A DNA stretch of 64,000 nucleotides from CAZYLZ01 sp964648335 (GCA_964648335.1 CAZYLZ010000004.1:1-64000); one strand, 5' to 3'. Numbered from the stretch's first letter, positions 33,388 through 43,503 are shown. The notes: generated from the letters alone by a model not told the origin. Program-made: numbers and translations.

Positions 33388-35610
33388 CTATTTTGCAACG
33401 CGTTCCGCTTCTTCGAGCTTTACAGAGAGCAAGCGCGAGATGCCGTCGTGGCCCATGGTAACGCCGTAGAGTTCTCCTGCGGCAGCCATGGTGGCGCGGT
33501 TGTGCGTTATCAAAATGAGCTGGCTGCGGTTAGAGAGCGCCTTTACGATCTCGGCATAGCGGCGACTGTTGGCCTCGTCCAAGGCCGCGTCGGTCTCGTC
33601 CAATATGATAAACGGCGGCGGATTCACCTGCGACATTGCAAAAATGAGCGCGATAGACGTAAGCGCGCGCTCGCCGCCCGACAATACCTCGAGCCCACGC
33701 ACTTTCTTCCGCGGCAACTGTACCGTGACGGTAAGTCCGGCGATCGGTGCTTCGTCTTCGATGATTGTTTCCTCTCCCGACTCTTCGTCGTCGAGAACTT
33801 TCTTCTCGGGCATCTCGAGAGCAAGCTTGGCTTCACCACCACTAAACAGTTCGGCAAAAAAAGTACCAAAGGCATCGTTTATCTTTACGAGTCCCCGCTT
33901 AAAATCTTCGTCAATCTTCGCATCCAGCTCTTCAATAATCTTTTTCAGCTGCTCTGCCGATGCCGACAAGTCGCCGAGCTCGCGTGCCAAGAACGAGTCG
34001 CGCTCTTTGGTGGTGTTGAATTCGCGCACGACCTCGTCTCCCGACCCTGCACCGGACTCCTCGAGTTTTATCTTAAGGCGCTCGATCGTGCGGCGGCGCT
34101 CGTGCTGCATGCGGCGGTCTTCCGAAAGAGCACCGTCGGGAATGCCCGCGTGCTCGTACTGGCGGATATCGCTCCCCACCAGGGCAATCCCTTCGCGCAC
34201 CTCTGACTCAAAGGCCTCGCGAGCACCTGCTATCTCGCCGAGCATCCGCTCGACGTTTGCCAAAGTGCCCCGCACTTGCGCCATATTGGTTTCCAAATGC
34301 AAAAGTCCTGTCTCAGCCTCGTGTGCCGCGTCTTTGCGCTCTTGAACGTCGGCGCGCATCCGGCTTAGCCTCTGTTCGAGCTCGCGCTCTTTTCCCCGCG
34401 CAAGTTCCAATACCTGCGTCGCCGCTTGCGCCTTGGTTCGCACCTCTTCTATGAGCTCAGCAGAATCATCGATCGGCGCTGCTACGTCGTGTGCTCTGGC
34501 CGAGAGTTCGCCCAAGGCAGTCTGTGCGCCCCGTACCGCTGTCTTTGCCTCTTCGAGCGACGACGCATCGAGTGCGCGCGCCAGCGAGTCTCCTGCCGCG
34601 TGAACATGGGCCAAGACTACCTGTCGTGGTATCGGCGATTCGTCGGGCGTAGGTACCCGCACCATGCGAATCGCCGCTGCAAGCTCGCCCTCGGCGCGCC
34701 CGAGCTCGCGTGCCGCATCTTGGCGCTCTATTCGCAGAGCACTGAGCGTTTCTTCGAGCTCGCGCGTGTGATCGTTCTCGGGATCGGCGACTTTGGTGTC
34801 TTGTACCAAGACAGCGCGCGCCTGCCGCATTTCTTCTTCGATACGGGCAAGTTCGGCGCGATACGCACTTTCTTCGCCCTTGAGCCGTGCGCCCTCTTGT
34901 CCTATGTAGGCATGCTCGCGTGCCAGGTAGTCGGCAAGTTTGTGCTTAAGCTCTTCGGCGAGCTCTTTCGCCTTCTCTATCTTCTCTACCTGTTTGCGCA
35001 AGAATGTAAGATGGGGCCCCAGTTCGCGGCGCAAGCTCTCTACCCGTCCGATATTCTCTTGCGTCTCGTCGAGCTTTCGCTCGCTCTCGGCTTTCTTGTG
35101 CTGGTAGAGCTTAAGACCGAGTGCGTCTTCGATCATCTCGCGCCGCTCGCGAGGGCTCGCGTTCAAGATGCGGTCGGCCTCGCCCTGCGAGATGATCTGA
35201 TATCCCGATCCACCAATATTGGCCCCGGCCAAGAGGCGGATAACGTCCTTGAGGCGAACCTGCGATCCGTTTATGAGGTATTCGTTGACGCCGTCGCGAA
35301 AGACCGAGCGCTCCACCACCACCTCGGGAAAATCGATATCTAAAAGTTTGTTCGAGTTGTCGAAGGTAACCTTGACCGAAGCGCGATTTCCACGCGGGAC
35401 GGCGGGACTCCCGCCCCAAATCAGATCTTCGCCTTTCTTGCTGCGCAAGGACTTCATTGACTGCTCGCCCAAGACGAAGCGAAAGCCTTCGGCCACATTA
35501 CTCTTGCCCGAGCCATTAGGACCGACGATCCCCGCCACGCGCGACCCGAAGACGAGCTCGGTTTTCTTTCCAAACGATTTAAACCCGACGAGCTCGATGG
35601 ACTTCAGCAT
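33388..35610 (-). CDS. smc: Compact SMC-family chromosome-structure ATPase
   Basis: 740 aa against about 1180 for bacterial SMC. The N-terminal half of the ATPase head has GPNGSGKS (residues 30-37) and QIISQGEADRIL. Long coiled-coil arms follow. The C-terminal half has FFAELFSGGEAKL, the signature LSGGERAL (from residue 643) and Walker B FIILDETDAALD. No globular hinge domain is apparent; the middle (about 330-410) looks helical. The start is 6 nt after a TAGAAT box. First gene of an operon with an unknown gene and a caspase-like protease. Confidence 0.9.
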   Translation of the reverse strand: MLKSIELVGFKSFGKKTELVFGSRVAGIVGPNGSGKSNVAEGFRFVLGEQSMKSLRSKKGEDLIWGGSPAVPRGNRASVKVTFDNSNKLLDIDFPEVVVERSVFRDGVNEYLINGSQVRLKDVIRLLAGANIGGSGYQIISQGEADRILNASPRERREMIEDALGLKLYQHKKAESERKLDETQENIGRVESLRRELGPHLTFLRKQVEKIEKAKELAEELKHKLADYLAREHAYIGQEGARLKGEESAYRAELARIEEEMRQARAVLVQDTKVADPENDHTRELEETLSALRIERQDAARELGRAEGELAAAIRMVRVPTPDESPIPRQVVLAHVHAAGDSLARALDASSLEEAKTAVRGAQTALGELSARAHDVAAPIDDSAELIEEVRTKAQAATQVLELARGKERELEQRLSRMRADVQERKDAAHEAETGLLHLETNMAQVRGTLANVERMLGEIAGAREAFESEVREGIALVGSDIRQYEHAGIPDGALSEDRRMQHERRRTIERLKIKLEESGAGSGDEVVREFNTTKERDSFLARELGDLSASAEQLKKIIEELDAKIDEDFKRGLVKINDAFGTFFAELFSGGEAKLALEMPEKKVLDDEESGEETIIEDEAPIAGLTVTVQLPRKKVRGLEVLSGGERALTSIALIFAMSQVNPPPFIILDETDAALDEANSRRYAEIVKALSNRSQLILITHNRATMAAAGELYGVTMGHDGISRLLSVKLEEAERVAK

Positions 35611-35616
35611 TCCCCT

Positions 35617-35677
35617 ATTCTACCCGAATATATGGCTGTGGAGAACCATGATTTCGCGGATAGCACGAGCGTATACT
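35617..35677. promoter_or_regulatory. Divergent promoter region, smc and the 35686 operon
   Basis: Minus strand: TAGAAT (35617-35622), 6 nt before the smc ATG. Plus strand: TATACT (35672-35677), 8 nt before the ATG at 35686. Both are leaderless. Only about 50 bp separate the two -10 boxes, so the two operons may be co-regulated. Confidence 0.7.
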
Positions 35678-35685
35678 GGATTGAC

Positions 35686-38280
35686 ATGAAGCAGCCACAC
35701 GGAGGCAAGAGAGAGTTGATCGGAAAGCCCGGTGCCGAGAAAGGGTCATCTGCGCCCGAAGTACTCCCTCCGCTTGAGCAATCAGAAGCTCCCCATTTTC
35801 AAGAAACCATGGCGGTCTTTGGAAAAGCCATATCGAAGGCGCGCGAATCTGCAAACACGCAAGACAAGTACGGGCTCTACCAGCTGCAGGTGCTTATGCG
35901 TATGGAAGAAGCGCTCAAAGAGGGTGTCTTGGATGTGCGAGTCATCGAAGCGGTCCATACGATTTTTAAAGACCACCGCGCGATAAACAAGTTTGGCGAA
36001 AACAAGGGCGGCGTCATCTTGCAGCATATCAATACGTATTACGACTCCGTACTCGACAAGAGCGAAGCATCAAAAAAGGTCGAGGCCCACGGCAATATCA
36101 TGCTGGAGCTCGCCGAGGCACTTGGCATACCACTGAGCGATCCCGGTCTCATATCGGCCGAAGCACGCAAGACCAAACAATGGCTTGCGGTTATCCCTAA
36201 GGAAACGATGTCCAAAGAGGCACGTGCCGAGTACGAACGCACACAGAGCATGCAGGAGCGCGCTGCAAAACGCGGCGAGCGCATCGATGCCATCATAAAC
36301 GGCCTGTTGCCGCGCATCATGGAAGCGGTACCAACCATGCGGATAGCGAAGGGCGACTTCAAAGACGGAGAACCTCACCCCGAGATGAACGAGAAGCTGC
36401 AGCAGTTCGCTACAGTGGTGGTCCAGCGTATCAACCGCCAGCTCAAGGCAAAGTTCACCGACATCTCGCGCGCCGACAAGATGTCGATGACCGACGAAGA
36501 GGCCTATATTCAGATGCAAAAAGACAAGGGCCATTGGAGCGATGACGACTCGTCACGCTGGGACGAGTTGTCGGACGAAGGCAAGGCGGGCGTCCTCAAA
36601 AGCAATCGTACCGAGATACTGCGTATCAAGGACGATCCCACGCGTCGACAAGTCTTTCAGAACGAGTACCTAGAAAAGCTCGCCACGCTCGATGCGGCGC
36701 TCGCAAAGCTCGCAGAATCCGCCACAGGCACCGGCGAACGTATGGGACGGCTCGATCTGTTGCGCGACGATCGTGTCTATGTAGCCCTCGCTCACATCAA
36801 GGCATTTTTTAAGCACACGTACCTTGCAGACGAGATGACTCAGAACGAGAAAGACCGAATCGCAAATTACATGAAAGACGGCGGAAACTTTGTTAAGACC
36901 TTCGGTACCTACGTCGGCGCAACGTTCCCAAAAACACTGAAGGGCATCGATGGCGCCAAAAAATTCGAAGAAAAGAAGCGCAACGAAAACACAGGACTCT
37001 CGCTCGATGATACTCCCGAAGAAATCGCGCCACCGGAAGATCGGCTAGAGTCAGAACGATTGCGCAATCTTGCTATCGTCTACCGTGCCGATCTGGCACG
37101 CTTCAACTCACGCTATATCGCGCCAATCCAGCACATGGTCGACCACCCTAACCATCCGTACTTGTCTCCCGATTTCCTGGTCATTTTGAAAGGACTCATC
37201 CCTATATTGCACAAAGACCGCGAGCGGATGCGTACCGGCGCGCTCGCTCGCATAACCGAGGCCGAGAACGGTCCGCAAGACGCGCACATCCGCAGCAACC
37301 TGTACGCAGCGCGCCTGACGCTCCAGAGCGCGATGATAGGAAGTATCGATCTCGATACCCGCGCACGAGTGCTCATCGAAAAGATCGAGAGCAGTGGAAT
37401 ATCGACTGCCGACAGCAAACTCGGCGTCACGCCAAAAAGCCAATCGAGCCTAGAAGAAGCATTTGACATACTCGTGGCAAAAGACGGTCAACTCACGAGA
37501 CTCTACGACACCTCGATCCACGGCACGATGCTCCAGCTTGCAGACCGCGTCGAGGACCTCCGCAGGGCCGGAATCGACACGGAAGAATTACGAAAAATGC
37601 GTCTCGCTCTCAAAGGTCTCGAACAGAGCGTTGCCCGGGATTACGCAACGGAAGAGCGACTGCAAAAAATCCGTTTCCGAACTGCCGAAGCCCAGCTTCG
37701 CTCTGCCGAACCATCCGACCGGTTGGGCGAACTCTCCGTTTCGCAGAGTCTGGTCACCAACGAGCTCCTCGCAAACCGTACCGCTGCGCTTTCGGCCTGT
37801 ATGGTACTTGATAAGACAATAGACAGGCTTGTTCTTACCCTTCCGAAGGCGGGAACGATGTCCCTTGCATCGCCTATAGATCGGGCTGCTACCGCGATAC
37901 CAAAAGAGGAAACGAGATCTTTTGCGCCACCAAGTCCGGTGGCCGAGGCAAAATCAGTTCTCGATACCTTCGATATGGCGCGCAAGAATAATGGCATCCA
38001 AAGAGATCTCGATACAGCCAAAGCAGCGTTGGCAGCAATGAAAGCAGAAGCGGCTCAGAACAGCGAAGCACTTCGGGAGCTCCAAGCAGAAGCGAACGAG
38101 ACGAAAGAGTCTCTCCTCGATCACCAAGAATTTTTGGGTGGTATGACCGATGTTGTAAAATCAACGATATCCATGCTTGAAGCCGTCCTCGCCGAGGGAC
38201 ATGAAGATCCGAAGGTTCTTTCTAAAGACATTGAAACGATACTAGCTAAGCTCCGTCGCATAAACGAAATAACCGATTAA
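35686..38280 (+). CDS. Large unknown protein, first of a three-gene operon
   Basis: 864 aa, no signal peptide or membrane helix, predominantly helical with long charged stretches. Recognisable segments: IPLSDPGLISAEARKTKQW; KFTDISRADKMSMTDEEAY; FLVILKGLIPILHKDRERM. The last 120 residues are coiled coil (AALAAMKAEAAQNSEALREL). The ATG at 35686 is chosen over an in-frame ATG at 35632 because of the TATACT box 8 nt upstream. It lies 4 bp before the next gene. I recognise no family. Confidence 0.75.
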   Translation: MKQPHGGKRELIGKPGAEKGSSAPEVLPPLEQSEAPHFQETMAVFGKAISKARESANTQDKYGLYQLQVLMRMEEALKEGVLDVRVIEAVHTIFKDHRAINKFGENKGGVILQHINTYYDSVLDKSEASKKVEAHGNIMLELAEALGIPLSDPGLISAEARKTKQWLAVIPKETMSKEARAEYERTQSMQERAAKRGERIDAIINGLLPRIMEAVPTMRIAKGDFKDGEPHPEMNEKLQQFATVVVQRINRQLKAKFTDISRADKMSMTDEEAYIQMQKDKGHWSDDDSSRWDELSDEGKAGVLKSNRTEILRIKDDPTRRQVFQNEYLEKLATLDAALAKLAESATGTGERMGRLDLLRDDRVYVALAHIKAFFKHTYLADEMTQNEKDRIANYMKDGGNFVKTFGTYVGATFPKTLKGIDGAKKFEEKKRNENTGLSLDDTPEEIAPPEDRLESERLRNLAIVYRADLARFNSRYIAPIQHMVDHPNHPYLSPDFLVILKGLIPILHKDRERMRTGALARITEAENGPQDAHIRSNLYAARLTLQSAMIGSIDLDTRARVLIEKIESSGISTADSKLGVTPKSQSSLEEAFDILVAKDGQLTRLYDTSIHGTMLQLADRVEDLRRAGIDTEELRKMRLALKGLEQSVARDYATEERLQKIRFRTAEAQLRSAEPSDRLGELSVSQSLVTNELLANRTAALSACMVLDKTIDRLVLTLPKAGTMSLASPIDRAATAIPKEETRSFAPPSPVAEAKSVLDTFDMARKNNGIQRDLDTAKAALAAMKAEAAQNSEALRELQAEANETKESLLDHQEFLGGMTDVVKSTISMLEAVLAEGHEDPKVLSKDIETILAKLRRINEITD

Positions 38281-38284
38281 TCAT

Positions 38285-39505
38285 ATGGCTGAAGGATTTA
38301 GAAAAAAAGCAGAAGCGTTGCGAAGACTCGCGAAAGATATCCTGGATACGGAACTCACACCGGCCCAGAAAGCCGCAGCTGAAGCGGCGGAGCAAGAGGG
38401 TGCAGAAGCCGAGATAGTCCCACCTGTCGTCGATACCCCGCACGATATGCCAACCGGCACTGCCCCGATAGACCGCGCGCACGACGAAAACGAGGCACGA
38501 AGGGCCGCCCAGGCGGATCTTGCAGAAGCTACGCGTGCGGCCGCGGCTCTCGAACCTATCGCTCCCCCAACGGCAGCACCTGAACCCGTTGTCGAGGATG
38601 AGAAAACAGAACGAAATACAAGGAAGCCGATACGCCGAGTGCGTAGAAAGAAAAGCGATGGACCTACAAAAGCTACTCTTGACGGTGCCATGCGCTATAC
38701 TGCCGACAAGGCCCGTTTCGGTCGCGAGATGGTTGAAGCCTGCGGTCGACTGAAAGAGCGAATCGACAAACAATCCATAGTAATTATGGAGCAGCTCAAT
38801 ACAGCACTGACTTCAGCCGCCGATGGAAGAGCATACTCGTTCGACGCGACGACAGGAAAAATATCAGCAAACCCACAAACTCCAGATCTGGTGACTGGAT
38901 ATATCAATACAGAAGAGGTCGTGCGCGAACTCGAGGCACTGGTCCGCGATATCCCGAGGGAAATCGAGACGCTCTTCCATACACTGGACGAATCGCACGC
39001 GGAATTTGTCGGAATAATGAACGGGGAGCCCGAAACAGCAACCCGAAGGACTTTCGCAGAAGTACCGAAAGTCGAATCGAAACCGCTCGATACTATCGCT
39101 GGAGGAACGCCGAGCCCGATTAAGACTTCGCTCGAAGCGGCACTTCTTGCGAGCGCGGACCGAACCGCTTTCCTTAAAGAACTTGTCGAAGCATCGAATC
39201 GCCTCAAAAAGCAAATTGACGAAAAAGTGGTTTCCCTTCTCATGATGATGAAGAGCGCGCTTGCCACCGGTGTCGATGACATAGCCTTTACACAAAACGA
39301 ATCGACAGACGCCATCACCCCGGTCCCTCAGAGCGATCCAGTCGCAGGCTTTGCGACACTCGAACGGACTGCGCATGAATTTGCCAACGCCGTCGAGAGC
39401 ATGCCAGAAGAGATCAGACTCCTCATCCAGACACTCTTCGATGCCGATCAGGAATTCACGCGGATTATCAGCAACGGCCTGAACAAAGGCAGTGCGACTA
39501 AATAA
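38285..39505 (+). CDS. Unknown protein with an internal duplication, second gene of the operon
   Basis: 406 aa. A short N-terminus (AEGFRKKAEALRRLAKDIL), an Ala/Glu/Pro-rich linker, and then two copies of a domain of about 115 residues (132-247 and 283-397). They align through FGREMVEACGRLKERIDKQS against FLKELVEASNRLKKQIDEKV and LFHTLDESHAEFVGIMN against LIQTLFDADQEFTRIISN. No membrane helix. The N-terminus resembles that of the next gene (AEGFRKKA against AESFLRKM). No family recognised. Confidence 0.75.
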   Translation: MAEGFRKKAEALRRLAKDILDTELTPAQKAAAEAAEQEGAEAEIVPPVVDTPHDMPTGTAPIDRAHDENEARRAAQADLAEATRAAAALEPIAPPTAAPEPVVEDEKTERNTRKPIRRVRRKKSDGPTKATLDGAMRYTADKARFGREMVEACGRLKERIDKQSIVIMEQLNTALTSAADGRAYSFDATTGKISANPQTPDLVTGYINTEEVVRELEALVRDIPREIETLFHTLDESHAEFVGIMNGEPETATRRTFAEVPKVESKPLDTIAGGTPSPIKTSLEAALLASADRTAFLKELVEASNRLKKQIDEKVVSLLMMMKSALATGVDDIAFTQNESTDAITPVPQSDPVAGFATLERTAHEFANAVESMPEEIRLLIQTLFDADQEFTRIISNGLNKGSATK

Positions 39506-39514
39506 CCTACTCAT

Positions 39515-42500
39515 ATGGCAGAATCATTCTTGAGAAAGATGCGCGAAGGCAAAAGCACGGCTGGACCGGCAATGCCGACATTTACCGGAAATCGAGCGAA
39601 CGTAGAACACCTACTATCTCCGACCAAGGACATTGAAGCAGGCGCGAGCAAAGAGACGCTCGAGGCGATACAGCGGATAAAGGAAAATGCCATACAAGGC
39701 ATGGTTGCCGATATGAAGGCGGCCGGTATCGAGATCGACGACGCCGGCATCAAAGCCGCCATCGACAACTACGAGAACCAGCCCGGAGTTAAGCAAGAAG
39801 CGATGAAAGCGGTCAAATCGATGCTGCAGTCCCTGCAAGGGAAGACGCCGGATGAGATTGCAGAAACGCTGGCCCAAGACTCTCTCGCCGTCTTCGAGGC
39901 AGGAAAAAACAAGTCAGAGATTCCGCTCGACAACGTCCTGATACCCCTTCTCATGTCCCAGGGCCAGATTCAGCAATCGGCGCTCGATAAGGCATCCAAG
40001 AAAAAACTTCGCGGTGTAAGCTTAAGCACCAAGAAGCTCAAGACCGGGGCGTTGAGTGCGACAAAGACCGCCATAAGCCGAACCGCCATTCCATCGGCAT
40101 ATCTCGTGCACTTTACCCTCGGCGTCGTAGACACAGCAGTCGTCGAGACCGCCGCGAACGGCACGTTTTCGGATTGGGGTCTCGAAGGCAAGGTCAAAGA
40201 CGGATTAGCACTCACCTTCTCCATCGCGGCAAATGCTCAATTCGTTAACCGAAAGCTCGGAGTACGAGGAGAATGGATTCGCGGTATCGGCGACATGGTA
40301 TGGGGCGATACAACACGTACACGCGTCACCGGTGTCCTCACCTCCGCCCTTATGGCGACGATGGCCCTTGCCATAACTGCAAATACCGAACGCGGCATCG
40401 TAGATTCTGCGGTTTCCGAAGAAGTCGGAATGAAGATGAAAGAGCGCTGGGAAACAGAACGCAAAGCGATGGAAAGTACTATCAGGCAAGCAGCCAGCCT
40501 GTTCCAGACCATTCAGCCGGTAATTGATAAGAAAATGAGCGACGCGTACGTAGCGGGCGGCGTCGGTTGGGGCCCGAGGACCTGGGGAGTAAACCGTGTT
40601 CTCTATGGCAAGAACGCAGAAAGCGATTCGAACTATGCTTCTTTCAAGTCAACACCGGCAACCGCGACACCAACCTTCCGCGGCAAAGCCATGTCTACCG
40701 TAGAAACTCCTACTGCGGCACCAGAAGCACCTGGCCGGCGTGAGGCGGCAGCAGCAGAACTTGCTGCGGCGCAAAAGCGACTAGATGCGATAAATAAGCA
40801 AGCCGAAGGAAAAAGCAAAGCAGAAAAGTCTAAAAAGAAGGCAGATTTAGATGCGGCAAGACTGCGAGTGACAAACGCTCAGGCCGCTATCAATGCTCCA
40901 AGTCGTGGCACCCCGGCTCCGGGAACTCCCGATACCAGAGCAGCAAAGAGCCCCGAAGAGGTTGAGGCTGCCATGAAAGCGCTCAACGAGAAGTATGGGT
41001 TACAACCTACCGATGGCGCCGAGCAGTATCTTAAAAAGTTGACCGCGGACATTGAACGGGTAAACCCAGAAAATGTGTTCGCCATGCTCGACTCTCTCAT
41101 AAAGGAAAGCGAAGTACTTTCGAAATCGGGAATCCTCGGTAACATTTTCGGCATCCTGGCTCCGGTGCCCGGCGTCATGAAGCAGATCGGAACCAACGTA
41201 TGGCAAGGCGAGGGATTAGGGTCATTCACTCACGACATCGACTGGTCTGAAACGTTCCATCGAACGTCCGGTGTACGTGCGATTTTTAAGTCAGAAGAGA
41301 AATACCGTAATCGGCGTAACGAGATGGTCAAAGAGCTGAAGAAGGTAATGGTAAGCGCCCAGCTTGATGCCTATCTGAAAGAAGTCTCTGCTGTCACCGG
41401 CATCGACACTGCCATGTCGCTTCCCAATACAAACTTCAACGTTGAGAATGACGCGTTGGGCATCGACCAGACCCCGTATAAGGACATCGCCAACAAGACC
41501 GTTTTCGACTATGTGACACAGATCATCCCTCCCGATGACAGTCCGACGTGGGGTTATATTCAAAGGAGTTTCAGCAAATCGGGCATAGATTGGGTGGATG
41601 TCTCGACACCACTCGGCAAGAAAGAGGCAATGACACTGCTCATATCTTTTGTGATTCTTCTAATCGGCGGTAGCGTTCTCTACACTATCGGCGCCAAGAA
41701 AGTGAGTAAACGCTGGGGCGTCATGGGCGCTCTCAAGGATGATGAGAAGAATGGTATCTACAAGACGGAATCGAAGCTCGTCCAGGACATGGTGAAGCTC
41801 ATCGACGACCGTGAGAAGACGACCCTTGGTGCTATCGCAAAAAGCGGGCTCGATGTTGCCTTGCCGCAGAGAGACAGCGTCGCATTAAGTGCTGTATTAC
41901 AGAAGCGGCTGCGCGAACACATCTTGAGCCGCATGAATCCCCCACTCGACCAGACGCCCGAGGGTATCGCATTCGTCAACCGGGAAAATTCGCTTGGAAG
42001 CCGTAAACTCCGTCACGAGTACGTAGGCAAGTTGAACGAATACATTGAAGGATACAAAAACGATCGAAGCGGTGCCTTGGTTGCCATTCTACGCGACATA
42101 GATTCGGGCCGGTATGCAGAGATAAGCGCCATCAAGGGCTTCGTTGAGAGTTCTCAGGTGCCGGTAAATCGCGAAATGGCGGCAAAGAACGTCGCGGACT
42201 GGTGGAGCCGTATTGATTCGAAATTTACCAAGACCGAGGTCGAATCCCGCAAGGCAGAAGTACAGAACTTGTATGCACAGCGCGAAGCGCTTTTGAGCTT
42301 GCGACCAGCCATGAAGATCGAGCTCAGCGGATCGATACCGTCTGACGTGATATCACCTGCCGATATCGTCTACACAAACCGATTGGCCGATATCGATGCC
42401 GATATCGCCATACACCACGAAGCGATTAAGCGCATAACCGAGGGCAAAGTAGATGGTCCTGTCGACCGCGACCCGAACGTAGTCTTTTCGACCGAACAGG

Positions 42501-43285
42501 TTCAGTCGCTACAGTCGGAACTCCAAGAGGAAGAGCTTGGAAATACCCTTGAAGGCGCGGATATTACCAAAATAGCGAAGGAATACAGCACTCTCGTGCA
42601 GAGCCTCGGAAAACGCATCGGATCGATGGAAGGGCTCGTATCGCGTGCCTTCGGCGATCAGGCATCCGGGAGCAAAATCTCTTTCGAATACGCCTATCGC
42701 GACGATCTCCGCGGGCCGGCGATAGTACTCAATCTCGTGCGCCCCGATGGTGACGTGATGACGCTTCCCTTGCGACAAGTAGTCCCGAGCGTACTCCTCT
42801 CTTCCGATGAAGCGATCATGGGAGCAATCGCTCAGTGGTTGCGTCCCGATAGCCAAGAGATGCAAGTTACGCGTCTCTATGCTGTCCACGACTCGTATGC
42901 GACAACAGTCGAAGAGATCAAAAAAGAGGTGCTTTCCGGAGCAACAGGAGGAATGCTCGACATCGCAGACATCGACGATGCAAAGCTTGCAAACCTCCAA
43001 GACCTGATCCGTCGCAGTGACGTGCTCAAGGTGCAGCGACAACTCATTAAGGTCGCGGACTCTCCCGGTAAGAGTCTCAACCCGGTACAACAGAAGGTCT
43101 TCGAACAGCCAGACAAGGTTACCCTCAGCGGCATATGGAATAAGGATATCCGCATTACCTTCCGGTTTGCTAAGGAGCGCTACCCTGGAATCCCTATCAA
43201 GTATGATGTTGCCACCGAAGAAGTGGTCATACCTGACCCGACGGGTGAAAAACGAATCAGCATCCGCAGTCCGCAGCTTGGATAA
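39515..43285 (+). CDS. Large unknown membrane protein, third gene of the operon
   Basis: 1256 aa. Hydrophobic segments lie near residues 190-212, 271-288 and, most clearly, 706-726 (TLLISFVILLIGGSVLYTIG). An Ala/Lys-rich coiled coil runs over 405-465 and a Pro-rich break follows. The C-terminal 500 residues are soluble. It is the only membrane component of the operon, so it may anchor the other two. A bidirectional terminator follows 5 bp after the stop. No family recognised. Confidence 0.75.
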   Translation: MAESFLRKMREGKSTAGPAMPTFTGNRANVEHLLSPTKDIEAGASKETLEAIQRIKENAIQGMVADMKAAGIEIDDAGIKAAIDNYENQPGVKQEAMKAVKSMLQSLQGKTPDEIAETLAQDSLAVFEAGKNKSEIPLDNVLIPLLMSQGQIQQSALDKASKKKLRGVSLSTKKLKTGALSATKTAISRTAIPSAYLVHFTLGVVDTAVVETAANGTFSDWGLEGKVKDGLALTFSIAANAQFVNRKLGVRGEWIRGIGDMVWGDTTRTRVTGVLTSALMATMALAITANTERGIVDSAVSEEVGMKMKERWETERKAMESTIRQAASLFQTIQPVIDKKMSDAYVAGGVGWGPRTWGVNRVLYGKNAESDSNYASFKSTPATATPTFRGKAMSTVETPTAAPEAPGRREAAAAELAAAQKRLDAINKQAEGKSKAEKSKKKADLDAARLRVTNAQAAINAPSRGTPAPGTPDTRAAKSPEEVEAAMKALNEKYGLQPTDGAEQYLKKLTADIERVNPENVFAMLDSLIKESEVLSKSGILGNIFGILAPVPGVMKQIGTNVWQGEGLGSFTHDIDWSETFHRTSGVRAIFKSEEKYRNRRNEMVKELKKVMVSAQLDAYLKEVSAVTGIDTAMSLPNTNFNVENDALGIDQTPYKDIANKTVFDYVTQIIPPDDSPTWGYIQRSFSKSGIDWVDVSTPLGKKEAMTLLISFVILLIGGSVLYTIGAKKVSKRWGVMGALKDDEKNGIYKTESKLVQDMVKLIDDREKTTLGAIAKSGLDVALPQRDSVALSAVLQKRLREHILSRMNPPLDQTPEGIAFVNRENSLGSRKLRHEYVGKLNEYIEGYKNDRSGALVAILRDIDSGRYAEISAIKGFVESSQVPVNREMAAKNVADWWSRIDSKFTKTEVESRKAEVQNLYAQREALLSLRPAMKIELSGSIPSDVISPADIVYTNRLADIDADIAIHHEAIKRITEGKVDGPVDRDPNVVFSTEQVQSLQSELQEEELGNTLEGADITKIAKEYSTLVQSLGKRIGSMEGLVSRAFGDQASGSKISFEYAYRDDLRGPAIVLNLVRPDGDVMTLPLRQVVPSVLLSSDEAIMGAIAQWLRPDSQEMQVTRLYAVHDSYATTVEEIKKEVLSGATGGMLDIADIDDAKLANLQDLIRRSDVLKVQRQLIKVADSPGKSLNPVQQKVFEQPDKVTLSGIWNKDIRITFRFAKERYPGIPIKYDVATEEVVIPDPTGEKRISIRSPQLG

Positions 43286-43290
43286 AAGCA

Positions 43291-43316
43291 AAAGTCCCCG
43301 AATGGTCGGGGACTTT
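43291..43316. terminator. Bidirectional terminator between convergent genes
   Basis: AAAGTCCCCGA and TCGGGGACTTT around ATGG. It ends both the three-gene operon and the small membrane-protein gene at 43321. Confidence 0.85.
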
Positions 43317-43320
43317 GCAT

Positions 43321-43503
43321 TTATGGCAACCGCTTGCCTATGAAGAAAAGGAGCGCACCGACCATGCTGCCGAGGATCGAGAAAGTGAGCACGAGCGTCA
43401 ACTTGCGTATATCGGTATAGCCATGGCTTTCGAGAAAGAGTGTGATTCCCCACAGAAATGCCAGTACGAACGTCATTATGAAGAGAGCTTTCCTGTTGGT
43501 CAT
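43321..43503 (-). CDS. Small membrane protein with two helices
   Basis: 60 aa: hydrophobic segments at residues 6-23 (ALFIMTFVLAFLWGITLF) and 35-56 (LTLVLTFSILGSMVGALLF), a charged loop between them, and GKRLP at the end. AAAGGAGA lies before the ATG at 43503. No family recognised. Confidence 0.65.
   Translation of the reverse strand: MTNRKALFIMTFVLAFLWGITLFLESHGYTDIRKLTLVLTFSILGSMVGALLFFIGKRLP

Noticed and set aside
32971..34206. 411-residue plus-strand frame
   Set aside because: Antisense of smc and its neighbour; no start signal.
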